Of a DNA stretch of 64,000 nt, positions 62,033 through 64,000 are shown in pieces. The DNA lies in the NCBI GenBank assembly GCA_030041435.1, contig JASHNW010000050.1, forward strand, positions 124,001-188,000, read 5' to 3'. The DNA comes from Acidobacteriaceae bacterium. GTDB lineage: Bacteria > Acidobacteriota > Terriglobia > Terriglobales > Acidobacteriaceae. A program made the position numbers and the translations under genes. The notes beneath the pieces were generated by a model. That model saw nothing but the letters and a program-made list of their open reading frames with translations, was not told the origin of the DNA and did not search any database. How positions within the stretch are numbered: position 1 is the stretch's first letter; each line of letters opens with the position of its first letter.

Positions 62033-64000
62033 GCATCGCTGCTGCGAGTCCGCCCGCCCCGTCGCCGCAACCCCGCGGCCGCGCCGGGCTGATGGTGCTC
62101 ACGGTCGTGCTGTGGACGGTGGGTGTGGCCGCCGTGCTTCTTTGCGCGCTCGCCTGGTACGCCACGACGCCCTCGTTTGAACGCCGCGTCCGCCAGGCGG
62201 TCGTTGCCGAGATCGAAAAATCCACGGGCGGCCGTGTGGAACTGCAGCACTTCGGCTGGCGTCTAACGCATCTCGAATTTGTCGCCGACAATCTGACGAT
62301 TCACGGCCGCGAAGCGCGCGGCGAGGCTCCGTACGCGCATATCGACCGGCTCTACGTCCGCCTGCAGATTCTCTCTTTCTTCCGGCCGAAGATCGCCCTC
62401 AATTATCTCGAAGCCGACCGCCCCGTTGTTCACCTCATCGTTTATCCCGACGGCTCGACGAACCAGCCGCAGCCGAAAATCTCGTCGAAAAAGTCGTCCA
62501 CAGACGAGATCTTCAATCTCCAGATCGCGCGGACCGTCCTGAGCGGCGGCGTGGCCATCCTGAACGAGCGCAGCATCCCGTTCAACCTGGCCGCCAACGA
62601 TCTGAGCGCCGAGGTCAGTTACGTTCCATCGAGCGGCCACTATGCCGGGATCCTCCACGCTGAAGACATCGTTACGCAGCGGGGAAGCGGTACGCCGGTG
62701 CATTCCGTCCTGGACGCCTCGGTCGATGCCGGGCGCAACACGGTCAGGCTCGTCTCGCTGACGTTGCAAAGCGGACCCCAGGGCAGGAGCCAGAAGACCG
62801 TGCTGCGCGCCACCGGAAGTCTCGACAATTTCTCCGATCCTCAGTGGCAGTTCACGATTAAGGGCGCCGTCGATGCGCTGGAAATCCAGGCCCTCAGCGG
62901 TGTCCCCGGCCTCGATGGCGGAACCGCGCAGCTGGAAGCCGGCGGCCGGGGCACGAAATCGCAGTTCACCATCGACGGAACCGCCGCGATCGTCGGCGGG
63001 GCTTACAGCGTGGGCACCGTTCACATCACAGACGCCAACGCCCAGGCGGCCGCGCGCGTCACCCAGGACCTGATTGCCGTCACCGGCATCCGGGCCAGCG
63101 TGGCCGGCGGGACGGTCGCGGGCGACATGAACATCGTCAACTGGCAGACGCCAGCGCTCGAGCCCGGCCGGCGCAGGCTGGCGCGATCGCAAATCGAAAG
63201 GGGAACCATCCGCACCAAGATCGCCGGCTTCTCGCTCGACCGCATCCTTACCATGGTTGCCCCGCCTGACTTCCGCCGCTTCGGTTTCGATACCGCCGCG
63301 TCCGGCACCGCCAACGTCGACTGGACCGGCGACGCGTCCGATCTGGTCGGTTCGGTGGACGTGACCCTGGCCCCGCCGCTCGCGCCCACGCCCGGCGAAG
63401 TCCCGGTCACCGGCGCGGTCCAGGCCCAGTACATGCAGCGCTCCGGCTCGGTTGCGGTGACCAGCCTCGCCGTGCACACACCGGCGTCGGTGCTGCACGC
63501 CTCCGGCATGCTCGGCGTCTACCCCATCACGCGTCCGTCGCAGCTCATGGCCAGCGTGGACACGCGCAACATCGCGGAATTCGATCCGGCTCTGGCGACG
63601 TTTGGCATCTCGGCGCCCGGTGAGCCAACGCCCGTCCCCGCCAATCTTCACGGTGCAGCGAAATTTAACGGGGAAATGACCGGCACCCTCGACTCGCCGG
63701 AGTTTCGCGGCCATGTGCAGGCCACCAACTTCGAGATCACGCCTCGCGCCGTTTCGTCCGCTGCGTCCATCCAGAACATCCACTTCGACTCGCTGGTCGC
63801 CGATGCCGACTACGCGTCCGGCTTCCTGGGCATCAGCGCCGCGACCCTCGTTCAGGGTCAGAGCACGATTCACATCAACGGCCAGGTCCGCGGCGATCCC
63901 AAAGCGCCGAAGGACCTGTTTGCAGACAGCTCCACGATTCGCGCCGGCATCCAGGTCAGCCATGCCGATATGGGCCAGTGGAGCGCCCTCATCGGCACGA
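62029..64000 (+). CDS. TamB/AsmA-like translocation and assembly protein, N-terminal part
   Basis: The gene runs off the right edge; 657 codons are present. One membrane anchor (LMVLTVVLWTVGVAAVLLCA) is followed by beta-rich repeats of the AsmA/TamB kind: VELQHFGWRLTHLEFVADNL, LYVRLQILSFFRPKIAL and many strands of the pattern LHASGMLGVYP and FNGEMTGTLDSPEFRGHV. TamB proteins span the periplasm, help Omp85 partners insert proteins and may move lipids. The GTG start at 62029 overlaps the preceding stop. Confidence 0.85.
   Translation, partial: MSIAAASPPAPSPQPRGRAGLMVLTVVLWTVGVAAVLLCALAWYATTPSFERRVRQAVVAEIEKSTGGRVELQHFGWRLTHLEFVADNLTIHGREARGEAPYAHIDRLYVRLQILSFFRPKIALNYLEADRPVVHLIVYPDGSTNQPQPKISSKKSSTDEIFNLQIARTVLSGGVAILNERSIPFNLAANDLSAEVSYVPSSGHYAGILHAEDIVTQRGSGTPVHSVLDASVDAGRNTVRLVSLTLQSGPQGRSQKTVLRATGSLDNFSDPQWQFTIKGAVDALEIQALSGVPGLDGGTAQLEAGGRGTKSQFTIDGTAAIVGGAYSVGTVHITDANAQAAARVTQDLIAVTGIRASVAGGTVAGDMNIVNWQTPALEPGRRRLARSQIERGTIRTKIAGFSLDRILTMVAPPDFRRFGFDTAASGTANVDWTGDASDLVGSVDVTLAPPLAPTPGEVPVTGAVQAQYMQRSGSVAVTSLAVHTPASVLHASGMLGVYPITRPSQLMASVDTRNIAEFDPALATFGISAPGEPTPVPANLHGAAKFNGEMTGTLDSPEFRGHVQATNFEITPRAVSSAASIQNIHFDSLVADADYASGFLGISAATLVQGQSTIHINGQVRGDPKAPKDLFADSSTIRAGIQVSHADMGQWSALIGT

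Noticed and set aside
1-64000. CRISPR arrays, tRNA or rRNA genes, toxin-antitoxin pairs, prophage or intact insertion sequences
   Set aside because: No regularly spaced repeats, cloverleaf-like sequence, rRNA segments, phage proteins or transposase frames were recognised anywhere in the window.

Overview
The window looks like chromosomal DNA of an acidobacterium, probably class Terriglobia. It is GC-rich and carries several families concentrated in that phylum: a PadR regulator next to an ATPase-less 'duplicated orphan' ABC permease (the TIGR03433/TIGR03434 pair), two VWFA-related secreted proteins of the TIGR03436 type, and many secreted proteins of unknown function. kdsC, an Omp85 assembly protein and a TamB-like protein show a Gram-negative envelope. 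No rRNA or tRNA gene, CRISPR array, prophage or intact transposase was seen. This taxonomic call is an inference from gene content.

Layout. 0-4.3 kb: end of a DUF899 gene, a DUF2182 membrane protein, padR and the orphan permease. 4.4-6.6 kb: a scar where a TPR-gene remnant and a 5'-truncated GH43 gene meet, followed by an intact GH43 arabinanase. 6.7-11.4 kb: a coiled-coil ORF, two FixJ-like response regulators without a kinase, an SDR-RidA pair and a zinc alcohol dehydrogenase. 11.5-16.6 kb: a GGDEF remnant, then a TPR-HTH protein divergent from aceA-aceB (glyoxylate shunt). 16.8-21.6 kb: kdsC, two DinB-like proteins, a carotene-desaturase-like oxidoreductase and a DUF116 protein. 21.7-24.2 kb: a MITE-like element directly upstream of eutBC. 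24.5-30.5 kb: a large secreted protein, a tandem pair of VWFA-related proteins and a methyltransferase. 30.6-41.8 kb: ICMT-like methyltransferase, a possible surface-modification cluster (VDPGSG peptide, methyltransferase, sulfatase-like membrane protein), two beta-propellers, an esterase and a fatty acid desaturase. 41.9-46.5 kb: a PIN-TRAM membrane protein and the minus-strand group cysM - mec - cysO-like - moeB/rhodanese, which together resemble the thiocarboxylate route to cysteine. 46.6-52.4 kb: rsmI, an S2P homologue without its HExxH motif, rsmD, a protein phosphatase and unknowns. 52.4-57.7 kb: a PA2779-like membrane protein, a C39-like peptidase and a TPR/barrel protein in one transcription unit, a GT87-like protein and a second E1-like enzyme. 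58.0-64.0 kb: Omp85 with about seven POTRA repeats, a SurA-like chaperone and a TamB-like protein cut by the window end.

The most interesting items are the cysteine cluster, whose sulfur carrier has a 13-residue tail after its Gly-Gly and lies next to a JAMM protease; the S2P pseudoprotease; the deletion scar at about 4685; the two inverted-repeat elements; and the three-gene outer-membrane assembly group. All function calls come from reading motifs by eye. No database search was run.
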